A stretch of DNA of 64,000 bases from Methylobacterium sp. GTDB taxonomy: Bacteria; Pseudomonadota; Alphaproteobacteria; Rhizobiales; Beijerinckiaceae. Both the position numbers and the translations under genes were made by a program. The stretch is taken from positions 1-64,000 of the forward strand of contig PNLY01000009.1 of NCBI GenBank assembly GCA_013823325.1, in the 5' to 3' direction. Below, one piece after another: positions 26,215-34,990 of this stretch. Under the pieces are notes generated by a model. The model made no database searches. It saw only the letters and a program-made list of their open reading frames with translations, and was not told where the DNA came from. Numbering within the stretch: the stretch's first letter is position 1; every line of letters begins with the position of its first letter.

Positions 26215-27450
26215 ATGCGGACACAAGCCGATCATTCGCCACCACAGAGCGCCGGGCGGCGCCTGGATCTCGACTGGATCAGGATCGGCGCCTTCGGCCT
26301 GCTGATCCTCTACCATACCGGCATGCTCTATGTGTCATGGGGCTTCCATGTGAAGAGCACCCACCGTCTGCGCGAGCTCGAGCCGCTGATGCTGCTGCTC
26401 AACCCGTGGCGGATGGCGCTGCTCTTCCTGGTCTCGGGCGCCGCGACGCGCTTCATGCTCGGCAAATACGAAGTCGGCGTCCTCGCGCGGCGACGCTCCG
26501 CGCAATTGCTCATTCCCCTCGCCTTCGGCATGCTGGTGGTGGTGCCCCCGCAATCCTGGGCGGAGATCGTCGAGAAGCTCGGGTTTTCAGGCGGCTATGC
26601 CTCGTTCTGGCTCGGACACTATCTCGCCTTCGACCAAAGCTTCTGCCGGATCGAGAACAGCCGGCAGGTCTGCATCATCCTGCCGACCTGGAACCACCTC
26701 TGGTTCGTCGCCTATCTCTGGCTTTACACGATGGTGCTCGCCGGCCTGCTTGCGCTGGCGCCCGGTCTAGCTAGACGCGGGGAGCGGCTGCTGGAGCGTG
26801 CCCTGCCCGGCCTGCTCCTGCTTCTCGGGCCAGCGCTGCTACTCGGGCTCAATCGCTTCCTGGTCTTCCCGGCCGCACCACCGACCTACATCGTCGTCGG
26901 CGACTGGTACCAGCACGTCCTTTACGGCTTCTGCTTCCTGTTCGGCTTCCTCGCCGCGCGCTCGCAAGCGCTGGCCGAGCGGACCGAGCGCCTGCGCTGG
27001 CTTGCGCTCACCCTCGCCGTTACAGCCTTCCTCGCCACGCTCTGGCTGCGCGCACAGCCGCCGGGCGAGTTCCAACGCCTGGTTAGGCCGTTCGTCTATG
27101 GGCTCGACCAATGGTGCTGGATCATCGCGATCCTCGGCTTCGCCCGGCGGCATCTGTCGCGGCGCGACGGGCCCGTCCGGCGCAATCTCGTCGATGCCGT
27201 GTTCTGCTGGTACATCGTCCACCAGACCGCCATCATCCTCGCGGCGCACTGGCTCAAGCCCCTCGCCCTACCCGTTTGGCAGGAGGCCGCGCTGATCATC
27301 GCGATGACCACCCTGAGTTGCGCCGCGAGCTACGAAATCGCCAGGCGAATCAGCTGGCTGAGACCGTTGTTCGGGATCGCGACGGACAGGCGCAGGCGCC
27401 TGCCCGCTTCGGGCTGTCAGCCCTCGAGCGCCTCGACCACGTCCTCATAG
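26215..27450 (+). CDS. Acyltransferase 3 family membrane protein (OpgC-like)
   Basis: A 411-residue, ten-helix membrane acyltransferase of the Acyl_transf_3 family, closest in look to the glucan succinyltransferase OpgC/MdoC. LDLDWIRIGAFGLLILYHTGM carries the family Arg and His (trimmed to DWIRIGAFG, ILYHTG), LFLVSGAATRFML follows, then WNHLWFVAYLWLY and WYIVHQTAIILAAHW with the second His. Substrates are typically membrane-derived glucans or other envelope glycans. Start at ATG 26215 with AAGGGA upstream. Its 3' end overlaps the convergent ccr gene by 34 bases. No glucan synthase gene is in the window. Confidence 0.88.
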   Translation: MRTQADHSPPQSAGRRLDLDWIRIGAFGLLILYHTGMLYVSWGFHVKSTHRLRELEPLMLLLNPWRMALLFLVSGAATRFMLGKYEVGVLARRRSAQLLIPLAFGMLVVVPPQSWAEIVEKLGFSGGYASFWLGHYLAFDQSFCRIENSRQVCIILPTWNHLWFVAYLWLYTMVLAGLLALAPGLARRGERLLERALPGLLLLLGPALLLGLNRFLVFPAAPPTYIVVGDWYQHVLYGFCFLFGFLAARSQALAERTERLRWLALTLAVTAFLATLWLRAQPPGEFQRLVRPFVYGLDQWCWIIAILGFARRHLSRRDGPVRRNLVDAVFCWYIVHQTAIILAAHWLKPLALPVWQEAALIIAMTTLSCAASYEIARRISWLRPLFGIATDRRRRLPASGCQPSSASTTSS

Positions 27451-28691
27451 GTGCGAAGGCCCGTGCGCGGGGCGTAGACCAGCACGGCCATGTTGCCGGG
27501 CGCGTGCTCGTTCTTCCACATCTTGTGGTGGGCGAGCGGAATCTTGTCCCAGGGGAAGACCTCGGACATGCAGGGGTCGACGCGGCGGTCGATGACGAAC
27601 TGGTTGGCGGCGCTCGCCTGCTTGAGATGGGCGAAATGCGAGCCCTGGACGCGCTTCTGCCGCATCCAGACATAGCGGGCGTCGAAGGTGATGTTGAAGC
27701 CAGAGGTGCCGGCGCAGAACACCACCATGCCGCCGCGCTTGGCGACGAGGCAGGAGACCGGGAAGGTCGCCTCGCCAGGATGCTCGAAGACGATGTCGAC
27801 GTCCTTCTTGCCGGTGATGTCCCAGATCGCCTTGCCGAACTTGCGGGCTTCCTTGGTCCACTCGGCATATTCAGGCGAGTTCACCGTGGGCATCTGGCCC
27901 CAGCACTTGAAGTCCTTGCGGTTGATCACGCCCTTGGCGCCGAGGCCGAGGACGTAGTCGCGCTTGCTCTCGTCGGAGATGACGCCGATCGCGTTGGCGC
28001 CGGATGCCGCGCAGAGCTGCACGCCGAAGACGCCGAGGCCGCCGGAGGCGCCCCAGATCAGCACGTTGTCGCCCGGCTTGATCGTGTGCGGGGCGTGGCC
28101 GAAGAGCATGCGATAGGCAGTCGCCAGCGTCAGCGTGTAGCAGGCCGATTCCTCCCAGGAGAGGTGCTTCGGCTTCAGCATCAGCTGGCGCGACTGCACC
28201 CGGCAGAACTGGGCGAAGGAGCCGTCCGGCGTCTCATAGCCCCAGATGCGCTGGGACGAGGAGAACATCGGGTCGCCGCCATTGCACTCCTCATCGTCGC
28301 CGTCGTCCTGGTTGCAATGGACGATGACCTCGTCGCCGACCTTCCAGCGCTTCACCTTGGAGCCGACGGCCCAGACGATGCCGGAAGCGTCGGAGCCAGC
28401 TATGTGAAGCTGGCCCTTATGCACGTCGAAGGGCGAGATCGGCTGGCCGAGGCCGGCCCAGATGCCGTTGTAGTTGACGCCGCCGGCCATCACGAGGAGC
28501 AGAACCTCCTCCTCGCCGATCGACCAGGTCGGCACGACCTCGACCTTGAAGCTGTCCTGCGGCGGGCCATGGCGCTCGCGGCGGATCGTCCAGGCGTACA
28601 TGTTGGCCGGGACATGCCCGAGCGGCGGAAGTTCGCCGAGCTCGTAAAGATCCTTCAACGCGGGCTTCGCGACGGGTTGCAGCTGTGCCAT
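27417..28691 (-). CDS. ccr: Crotonyl-CoA carboxylase/reductase
   Basis: Ccr reductively carboxylates crotonyl-CoA to ethylmalonyl-CoA with NADPH and CO2, the key step of the ethylmalonyl-CoA pathway for acetyl-CoA assimilation. The protein is 424 residues and belongs to the MDR superfamily. It shows NMYAWTIRRERHGPP, VMAGGVNYNGIWAGLG, IHGSD-like AGSDASG, VIVHCNQDDGDDEECNGGDPM trimmed here, the nucleotide loop WGASGGLGVFG, and FEHPGEATFP typical of the family. ATG 28691 is preferred, with AAGGGAG about ten bases upstream; ATG 28715 is in frame. No other pathway genes (ecm, mcd) are in this window. Confidence 0.96.
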   Translation of the reverse strand: MAQLQPVAKPALKDLYELGELPPLGHVPANMYAWTIRRERHGPPQDSFKVEVVPTWSIGEEEVLLLVMAGGVNYNGIWAGLGQPISPFDVHKGQLHIAGSDASGIVWAVGSKVKRWKVGDEVIVHCNQDDGDDEECNGGDPMFSSSQRIWGYETPDGSFAQFCRVQSRQLMLKPKHLSWEESACYTLTLATAYRMLFGHAPHTIKPGDNVLIWGASGGLGVFGVQLCAASGANAIGVISDESKRDYVLGLGAKGVINRKDFKCWGQMPTVNSPEYAEWTKEARKFGKAIWDITGKKDVDIVFEHPGEATFPVSCLVAKRGGMVVFCAGTSGFNITFDARYVWMRQKRVQGSHFAHLKQASAANQFVIDRRVDPCMSEVFPWDKIPLAHHKMWKNEHAPGNMAVLVYAPRTGLRTYEDVVEALEG

Positions 28692-28835
28692 CGGCTCTTT
28701 CTCCCTTGTCGCCACGCCGCTGATCCGGTGGCGTTACCGGCATCATGCAGACGATTGCTGCGCTGCGCCATACGCCTATCGAATTATGCCGCAGCGCAAA
28801 AAACAAGTGGAAATGCGGAAGGTTCCGGCAGAACC

Positions 28836-29585
28836 TCAGCCAGCCCTCCCCGCCGCCAGCTGATAGTTCACGTCGAGATCGCGCGAGCGCGACCAGCGAT
28901 CGGCGAGCGGGTTGTAGGCGACGCCCTCGCGGGCGAAGACCGAGAGCCCGCCGGCCTCGATCGCCGTCTCGAGCTCTTCCGGCGTCACGAACTTCTCCCA
29001 GTCATGCGTGCCGCGCGGCAGCCAGCGCAGGATGTATTCGGCGCCGACGATGGCGAGCGCATAGGATTTCAGCGTGCGGTTGAGCGTCGCCATGACGAGC
29101 AGCCCGCCCGGCTTCACCGCCGCGCAGCAGGAGGCGACGAAGGCCTCGACATCGGCGACATGCTCGACCACCTCCATGGCAAGCACGATGTCGAAGCGCG
29201 CACCCGACGCGACGACCGCCTCGATCGTCTCTTCGCGATAGTCGACCGCGATGCCGGCCTTCTCCGCATGGGCGCGCGCCACCGCGATATTGGTCGTGGC
29301 CGGGTCGAGCCCGGTGACCTCGGCGCCCAATCGCGCCAGCGGCTCGCAGAGCACGCCGCCGCCGCAGCCGATGTCGACGAGGCTCAGCCCCTCCAGCGCC
29401 CGCAGCGATTTCGGATCGCGGCCGAAGCGTTCGCAAGCGAGGTCGCGGATGAAGGCGAGGCGCACCGGATTGAACTTGTGCAGCACCGCCATCGGCCCCT
29501 TCGGGTCCCACCAGCTTTTGGCCAGCGCATCGAAGCGCGCGACCTCGGCCGGATCGATGGTGGAGGCGCTCGCGGCGGCAGCCAT
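28836..29585 (-). CDS. ubiG: Ubiquinone biosynthesis O-methyltransferase UbiG
   Basis: UbiG performs both O-methylations in ubiquinone synthesis. The 249-residue protein shows DPAEVARFDALAKSWWDPKG near the start, LHKFNPVRL, the SAM-binding VDIGCGGGVLCEPLARLG, and EVVEHVADVEAFV. The C-terminal part has PRGTHDWEKFV, a family marker for membrane association. AGGAAGG precedes the ATG. In many alphaproteobacteria ubiG and lysC are divergent neighbours; here a toxin-antitoxin pair has come between them. Confidence 0.96.
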   Translation of the reverse strand: MAAAASASTIDPAEVARFDALAKSWWDPKGPMAVLHKFNPVRLAFIRDLACERFGRDPKSLRALEGLSLVDIGCGGGVLCEPLARLGAEVTGLDPATTNIAVARAHAEKAGIAVDYREETIEAVVASGARFDIVLAMEVVEHVADVEAFVASCCAAVKPGGLLVMATLNRTLKSYALAIVGAEYILRWLPRGTHDWEKFVTPEELETAIEAGGLSVFAREGVAYNPLADRWSRSRDLDVNYQLAAGRAG

Positions 29586-29684
29586 GCCTGATCCTTCCTA
29601 CTGAAGCCGGCCTCATGCCGACGATCTGCCTGGACCCCTACACCCGGAGCGAAAAACAGGCGAGCGCGACGCATGGCCTCGCCC

Positions 29685-29714
29685 TTGCTGCCGCCCCGCC
29701 TATCTCGTATATAC
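29685..29714 (+). promoter_or_regulatory. brnTA promoter with a palindromic -10 box
   Basis: TTGCTG (29685-29690) and TATATA (29708-29713) are 17 bases apart, a good sigma-70 promoter. The -10 box lies in the palindrome GTATATAC (29707-29714), a likely BrnA operator because BrnA-type antitoxins autorepress. The predicted transcript start is within one to three bases of the brnT ATG at 29722, leaving little or no leader. Confidence 0.6.
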
Positions 29715-29721
29715 AACCTTG

Positions 29722-29976
29722 ATGAAGATCGTATGGGACGAACCGAAGCGGCTCGCGAACATCGCCAAGCACCAGCTCGATTTTGCCACGCTCGATCTCG
29801 ACTATTTTTTGCGGGCGGTGGTTTTACCGGGGCATTCCGGGCGAATGCGAGCCGTTGGTGTCTATGACGGCGTGCTTGTGACAGCCGTTATCTTCGTACC
29901 TCTCGGCTCGGAAGCCATCTCGGTGATCAGTATGCGCCCCGCCAATCCCAAGGAAAGGAGGCATCTTAATGCCTAA
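29722..29976 (+). CDS. brnT: BrnT family toxin
   Basis: BrnT, 84 residues here, is a type II toxin with a RelE-like fold that cleaves RNA and stops translation. The family start KIVWDEPKRLANIAKHQLDF is recognisable (trimmed: WDEPKRLANIAKH), followed by a core strand RMRAVGVYDGVLVTAVIF and the C-terminal ISMRPANPKERR with the conserved Arg/Glu-Arg residues. ATG 29722 is used; TTG 29719 is an alternative. No Shine-Dalgarno sequence precedes it, unlike brnA. It overlaps brnA by eight bases. It lies between ubiG and lysC, probably an insertion. Confidence 0.93.
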   Translation: MKIVWDEPKRLANIAKHQLDFATLDLDYFLRAVVLPGHSGRMRAVGVYDGVLVTAVIFVPLGSEAISVISMRPANPKERRHLNA

Positions 29977-30277
29977 GCTCCAAAAGGAATTTGTCCCAGG
30001 CCAAGGCTACAGCAAAGAGGATTGGGACGCGGTCTCCGATAATCCGGAATGGACCGGGGAGGATTTCCGCAAAGCTCGTCCTTTTGCCGATGTCTTTCCT
30101 GACCTGGCCGCCAGCTTCAGAGAAGAGATTCGTAAACGCGGCCCAGCCCGGACGAAGGAAGCGATCTCGATCCGGCTCGATATGGATCTGGTCGAGAAGC
30201 TCCGGGCGAGCGGGCCCGGCTGGCAGTCGCGGGTCAACGACGCGCTGCGCGAATGGCTCGAGAAGAACGCCGCATAA
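29969..30277 (+). CDS. brnA: BrnA family antitoxin
   Basis: BrnA, 102 residues, neutralises BrnT and represses the pair's promoter. The N-terminal half (SKEDWDAVSDNPEWTGEDF, KARPFADVFPDL) binds toxin. The C-terminal half is a ribbon-helix-helix DNA-binding unit, KEAISIRLDMDLVEKLRA, then GWQSRVNDALREWL. AAGGAGG (29955-29961) lies seven bases before the ATG, a much stronger ribosome site than brnT has. That should favour antitoxin over toxin. Confidence 0.93.
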   Translation: MPKLQKEFVPGQGYSKEDWDAVSDNPEWTGEDFRKARPFADVFPDLAASFREEIRKRGPARTKEAISIRLDMDLVEKLRASGPGWQSRVNDALREWLEKNAA

Positions 30278-30393
30278 AGACACGCCGCATTGACAGCACC
30301 GCCTGCGCCCGGCATGGACACCCGCCCTCGCCGTGCGAGGGCGCTATTTGTCCCGGCCCGCGCCGGGTCCGTTGCTGAGAGCTCTTGGACGTC

Positions 30394-31632
30394 ATGGCCC
30401 GTCTGGTGATGAAATTCGGCGGCACTTCGGTCGCCACTGTCGAGCGCATCAAGAACGCGGCCCGTCACGTCAAACGTGAATTCGACGCCGGCAACCAGGT
30501 TGCGGTCGTGGTCTCGGCGATGTCCGGCAAGACCAACGAGCTCGTCGCCTGGTGCAAGGAAGCGGCGCCCGTCTACGACCAGGCCGAATACGACACCGTC
30601 GTCGCCTCCGGCGAGCAGGTCACCTCCGGCCTGATGGCGATCGTGCTGCAGGAGATGGGGCTGCCCGCCCGCTCCTGGCAGGGCTGGCAGATCCCGCTCT
30701 ACGGCTCGGACGCGCATGGCTCGGCCAGGATCGAGGGCGTCGACGGCGCCGGCATCCTCGCCGGTTTCGACCGCAATCGCGAGATCGCGGTCTGCTCCGG
30801 CTTCCAGGGAATCAATCCTCGCAGCCAACGCATCGTCACGCTCGGCCGCGGGGGTTCGGACACCAGCGCGGTCGCGCTCGCCGCGGGCCTGAAGGCCGAT
30901 CGCTGCGACATCTACACTGATGTCGACGGCGTCTACACCACCGATCCGCGCATCGTCCCGAAGGCGAGGCGGATGGACAAGGTCTCGTTCGAAGAGATGC
31001 TGGAAATGGCCTCTCTCGGCTCGAAGGTGCTGCAGGTGCGCTCGGTCGAGATCGCCATGGTTCAGCGCGTGCCGACCTATGTGCGCTCCTCCTTCGACGA
31101 CCCAGAAAATCCCAATCCAGGCACCCTCATCTGCGACGAGGACGACATCGTGGAACAGCAGATCGTCACCGGCATCGCCTTCTCGCGCGACGAAGCCCAG
31201 ATCACGCTCCGGCGCGTGGCCGACAAGCCCGGTGTCGCCGCGGCGATCTTCGGGCCCCTGGCCGATGCCAACATCAATGTCGACATGATCATCCAGGTCG
31301 TCTCCGACGATCAGGCGACCACCGACATCACCTTCACCGTGCCGACCGCCGATTACGAGCGCGCCAAGGGCCTGCTCGAATCGAAGCACGACGTCATCGC
31401 CTACCAGACGCTGCAGGGCGCGACCGACGTGGTGAAGATCTCGGCGATCGGCGTGGGCATGAGGAGCCATGCCGGCGTCGCGGCGCGCGCCTTCCGCGCG
31501 CTGGCCGAGAAGGGCATCAACATCCGCGCCATCACCACCTCCGAGATCAAGTTCTCGGTGCTGATCGACGCCGCCTATACCGAGCTTGCGGTGCGCACCC
31601 TGCACTCGCTCTACGGGCTCGACGCGACCTGA
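30394..31632 (+). CDS. lysC: Aspartokinase
   Basis: Aspartate kinase, the first step of lysine, threonine and methionine synthesis, 412 residues. The N-terminal kinase domain has the signature LVMKFGGTS, then VVSAMSGKTNELV, GRGGSDTSAVALA and DVDGVYTTDPRIVP. Two C-terminal ACT domains follow: ITLRRVADKPGVAAAIFGPLA and VKISAIGVGMRSHAGVAARAF trimmed here to GVGMRSHAGVA. These imply allosteric control by lysine and/or threonine. ATG 30394 is chosen over TTG 30385. dapA of the same pathway is at 3.1 kb. Confidence 0.97.
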   Translation: MARLVMKFGGTSVATVERIKNAARHVKREFDAGNQVAVVVSAMSGKTNELVAWCKEAAPVYDQAEYDTVVASGEQVTSGLMAIVLQEMGLPARSWQGWQIPLYGSDAHGSARIEGVDGAGILAGFDRNREIAVCSGFQGINPRSQRIVTLGRGGSDTSAVALAAGLKADRCDIYTDVDGVYTTDPRIVPKARRMDKVSFEEMLEMASLGSKVLQVRSVEIAMVQRVPTYVRSSFDDPENPNPGTLICDEDDIVEQQIVTGIAFSRDEAQITLRRVADKPGVAAAIFGPLADANINVDMIIQVVSDDQATTDITFTVPTADYERAKGLLESKHDVIAYQTLQGATDVVKISAIGVGMRSHAGVAARAFRALAEKGINIRAITTSEIKFSVLIDAAYTELAVRTLHSLYGLDAT

Positions 31633-31767
31633 GAACGCGGCGAGATTTCGGCGGCGCTGCCCTGTTCGTGCCGCCGGATTGTCATGAAATGACCTGATGG
31701 CGTCCAGCCTCTCGTCCTATCGCTGGTGTTCAATCGTCCTTTCCGCAACCGATGGAAGGACATGCCC

Positions 31768-32142
31768 ATGCGTATGATCACGATCGCTGCCGCAAGCGCC
31801 GCCGTAATCCTCGCCGGCGCCGCCAATGCGCAAGCGCCGTCGGCGGAGCTCCCCTCGGCCAAGCCGCCCGCCTCCCCGCAGGAAGCGCCCGCGAGCGCGC
31901 CGACGATCACCTCGGTCAAGGTGGTGGAGATCGACGAGCTGCCCGAGGCCAGCAAGGCACAGGTCAACCAGCTGGTGGCGACGCGCACCGCCGACGAGCT
32001 CGAAAAGCTGCGCCAGGCCATCGAGAAGGCGCCCGCCGTGAAGTCCGCCGTGGAGGCCAAGGGCTTCTCGGCGCGCGACGTCGTCCTGGCCCAGGTGAAC
32101 AACGACGGCGAGCTGACGATCGTCACCAGGAAGACGAGTTGA
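31768..32142 (+). CDS. Small exported protein of unknown function
   Basis: A 124-residue protein with a clear signal peptide (MITIAAASAAVILAGAANA, cleavage before QAPS), a Pro/Ala/Ser-rich stretch (about residues 22-48) and a compact acidic C-terminal part containing VVEIDELPEASKAQVNQLV and helices with TADELEKLRQAIEKA. The last strand, NNDGELTIVTRK, resembles a short hairpin. I do not recognise the family. ATG 31768 is used because AAGGA is seven bases upstream; ATG 31762 is too close to that site. A seven-base hairpin (32144-32165) follows the stop. Confidence 0.75.
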   Translation: MRMITIAAASAAVILAGAANAQAPSAELPSAKPPASPQEAPASAPTITSVKVVEIDELPEASKAQVNQLVATRTADELEKLRQAIEKAPAVKSAVEAKGFSARDVVLAQVNNDGELTIVTRKTS

Positions 32143-32202
32143 TCGAGCCGCAGCCGATCGGCTCGCAGTAGGATCCGAAACGCGTAGCGAACCCGGGACG
32201 GA

Positions 32203-33804
32203 TTATGTCCAGAACGGGTTCGCCGCCTCGAATCTGCGCCAGCGCCGCTTGAGCTTGCGGCCGGCCTCGATGGTGTGGCGGGATTGCCAGCCATGGATGG
32301 CGCCAGCAGCGAAATGCAGCTCCGGCTTCGGTGCCTTGCCGCCGCGCAGCTCGGCGAGGAGATGCTGCGTCGTCGCCGCATCGTTGGCGAGGCCCAGCGC
32401 CTCCTGCAAGCGAGACAAGCGGCCGAGATATTTGCGTGCCGCCGAGCCCTCGTACAACGGCAGGAAGAATTCGGCGGTGTAGCGCAGCTTCTTCAGCGCC
32501 AGCCGCAATTGATGGCGCGCCTCGGGCCGGAGGCTGCCGAAACCGCGGCCGCGTTTCAGCGCCTGGCGATGCGTTCGCGCCAGCACCCGCACGGCGAAAT
32601 CGGCCGCCGGCTCGGCCAGCACCGCCATGGCCTCGCTGGGCAAGCCGCTGCGCCAGCCGCGGCGCTCGATCAGCGCGCCGAAGGAGAGCAGGAAGCGGCT
32701 CGTCTGCGGATTGGCCAGCCGCTCCGCGATCGCGGCATAGCTCGTGGCCTGAAACGGCTCCGCCGCCTTGCGCAACGCCAGCAGTCCGGCATCGTCGAGG
32801 CCTTCAGCCTCGATATCCGGCACGGTCTGGGTGATGAAGACGTCCCAATTGCGGGCTGGCCCCAAAACATGGCCGAGGCGTTTCGCTTCCCGCCCGATCG
32901 GCTCAAAAGCGGGCGATGCGACCTCGCGCTTCAGCACCGACAGTGCCGAGCGCAGGCGACGCAGCGACACGCGCATCTGGTGGACGCCTTCCGGCCCGGA
33001 TTGGGTCGTCACCGGCGCGAGATTGCCGAGCAGCTGCTGGTAGGTGTTGCCGAGGATCGCAGCGATCGCCGCGTCGGCATTGTCATGCGCGCCGAGTTCG
33101 ATCGGCTTGGTCTTCACCGCCCGCGGCAAGCGTGCGAATGCGAGCCCGTAGCCGCGCGCCGACTTGCTTTGCGTCGCGACCTGCAGCGGCACGATATCCA
33201 GCATGGCCAGCCCGAGCTCGTAGAGTGCCGCCGCCTCGCCCTCCTTGAGCTCGAGCTCGACCTCGCTCACCGGCAGGCTCTTCTCGCCGGCCTCGATCAT
33301 GCCGTCGTCGAAGGCGATCTCGATCAGCGCGCCGGCATAGTCGAGCCGGCGCAGGCGCCGCCTGATCCGCGTGGCGAAGACCGGCGCGAGCTGGCCAGCC
33401 GACAGGCTCGCCAAGGGCTCGCCGATCTCGGCGAGCGGCAGAAGCGACAGGTCGAGCGTGCCGTCCGGCAGCGCGACCTCCCATTCGTCGCGCGCCAGCG
33501 GATCGCTTGAGCCGGAGCGCTTCAGCGTCTGAACGTGGCGCTTGCCGCTGCGGCGCACGCGTAGCGCCAGGCCATTGCGGTCGAGCAGACGGTCGGGCGT
33601 GTCGTAATAGACCGCATCGAGCCGGCGGGTGACGCCCTGGTTGCGGGCATGGCGCGCGATCAAGTCCGCGCCGCGCAGCGTCTCCAACGCCTCGGGCGAA
33701 GCGGCCAGTTTCAGCTCGATTTCCCGCGGCGGGCCGCTCTTGGCCGGTGCCGGAGACAGATCCTGCGCAGGTGCGGCAGGCTCGTTGTTCGGCACGGCGT
33801 CCAA
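32203..33804 (-). CDS. CYTH-CHAD inorganic triphosphatase-like protein
   Basis: A 533-residue two-domain protein like E. coli YgiF. Residues about 27-220 form a CYTH tunnel domain starting with the metal-binding REIELKLAA, with YYDTPDRLL, ALRVRRSGKRHVQTLK and the acidic SEVELELKEGE; family members hydrolyse inorganic triphosphate. Residues about 240-525 are the CHAD helical domain, rich in conserved His and Arg (VHQMRVSLRRLRSAL, RHQLRLALKKLRYTAEFF), which binds polyphosphate. The start is TTG 33804, with GGAGAG five to six bases upstream. It points to a role in polyphosphate metabolism. Confidence 0.9.
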   Translation of the reverse strand: MDAVPNNEPAAPAQDLSPAPAKSGPPREIELKLAASPEALETLRGADLIARHARNQGVTRRLDAVYYDTPDRLLDRNGLALRVRRSGKRHVQTLKRSGSSDPLARDEWEVALPDGTLDLSLLPLAEIGEPLASLSAGQLAPVFATRIRRRLRRLDYAGALIEIAFDDGMIEAGEKSLPVSEVELELKEGEAAALYELGLAMLDIVPLQVATQSKSARGYGLAFARLPRAVKTKPIELGAHDNADAAIAAILGNTYQQLLGNLAPVTTQSGPEGVHQMRVSLRRLRSALSVLKREVASPAFEPIGREAKRLGHVLGPARNWDVFITQTVPDIEAEGLDDAGLLALRKAAEPFQATSYAAIAERLANPQTSRFLLSFGALIERRGWRSGLPSEAMAVLAEPAADFAVRVLARTHRQALKRGRGFGSLRPEARHQLRLALKKLRYTAEFFLPLYEGSAARKYLGRLSRLQEALGLANDAATTQHLLAELRGGKAPKPELHFAAGAIHGWQSRHTIEAGRKLKRRWRRFEAANPFWT

Positions 33805-33897
33805 GGTTTCTCTCCACTGGGCGTTGCGCGACGGAATGGTGGCGGCAACTTGGCACCACTCCGCCCGGATGTGAACCCGGGCGAAGTGGTTAGCGCG

Positions 33898-34692
33898 TCA
33901 AAGCGCGCGAAGGATCGCAGCTTCGACTGGCGAATAGAGGCCGCCCTCGCGGTCGAGGCTCAGTGGCTCGCGCGGCAGCAGCGGCGGCTGGGCCAGAAAA
34001 CGCGGCATTGTGCCGCGATGCGGCTGCGCGCAATGCACCAGGAAGGGATGGCAGAGATAGACCGTGCCGGCCTGCCCGGTCGCCAGCACCTCATCGCGCC
34101 CGGCGCTGCCGGCGAAGCCGTCGGCCGCCAGTTCGCGCAGCGATAGTCCCGCTTCTCCTGCCGGCGCGAGCTGGCGGGCGATATCATGATGCGAGCCCGC
34201 CCTTATGCGCGTCGGCGCATCCTCCACGCCGACATCCGAAAACAGGAAGAGCATCAGCAGCGCCCTGCCCTTCGAGGCGAGGTTGACGCGCCAGTTCATG
34301 AAATTGGGATCGTCGAAGCCGAAGCTGACATCAACGTGCCAGCCGGTATCGCCCGGGTCGTCCGCAGAAGGAAAACGCACCGGGAAGGTGCCCATGGCCC
34401 GGCAGGGCAACCAGCGCCCCGCGCCGACCAACTGGTCGAAGGCAGAATGCAGGCGTGGCGTGTTAGCCGCTGCGACGAAGGGCGCGTCCGTGTACATGCC
34501 GAGCCGGATCACCGGCCTGGTCCAGCTCGCCGGGTCGCTCGGATCGCAGCCGAGATCGCGCCAGAGGATGGCGCGAACCTCCTCGGCGAGTGCGGGCGGG
34601 AAAGCGCGGTCGAGGCGGACGAAGCCGCGCTCGACGAAATGGGCGATCTGCGCGTCGTCGAGCGCGCGCGCACCGAATTCAGGATGAGTCAT
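33898..34692 (-). CDS. Phytanoyl-CoA dioxygenase (PhyH) family protein
   Basis: A 264-residue Fe(II)/2-oxoglutarate dioxygenase-like protein. The N-terminal FVERGFVRLDRAFPP is typical of PhyH. The facial triad is visible as the His and Asp of WHVDVS and the distal His in YLCHPFLVHCAQPHRG, with an Arg nearby for 2-oxoglutarate. Bacterial members hydroxylate varied small molecules, so the substrate cannot be assigned. It is upstream of, and on the same strand as, the CYTH-CHAD gene, separated by 93 bases. Confidence 0.87.
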   Translation of the reverse strand: MTHPEFGARALDDAQIAHFVERGFVRLDRAFPPALAEEVRAILWRDLGCDPSDPASWTRPVIRLGMYTDAPFVAAANTPRLHSAFDQLVGAGRWLPCRAMGTFPVRFPSADDPGDTGWHVDVSFGFDDPNFMNWRVNLASKGRALLMLFLFSDVGVEDAPTRIRAGSHHDIARQLAPAGEAGLSLRELAADGFAGSAGRDEVLATGQAGTVYLCHPFLVHCAQPHRGTMPRFLAQPPLLPREPLSLDREGGLYSPVEAAILRAL

Positions 34693-34990
34693 TGATGGAC
34701 GTCTTTCGAGATCGGCCAGCCGAGACGCCCGCCGCGCGGGCAGGCTGGCAAGGGACCTTCGGACGCAAGGCGCGTCCGTTTGCGGAGCCGGGGCGCGAAA
34801 CGCGCGTCAGGCCCGAAGTTAGGTCAGGCGAGATCGAAGACGGCGAACATCATCATGGCACCGGCAGTATCGCAGCCGCGCCCTACCCGATCAACCCGCG
34901 AGCGGGAATCTGAGCCGAAAGGCGCGCTGGCCAAGCCGGCGGCAGCGCTGCAACGATGCGGGCCTTCCCGGATTCGGGCCCGAAGATTGA
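34693..34990. other. Intergenic region between divergent genes
   Basis: These 298 bases separate the PhyH gene (minus) from the metallophosphoesterase gene (plus) and must hold both promoters. I see no gene and no clear palindrome; short open frames here have no Shine-Dalgarno sequence or recognisable content. Confidence 0.5.
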
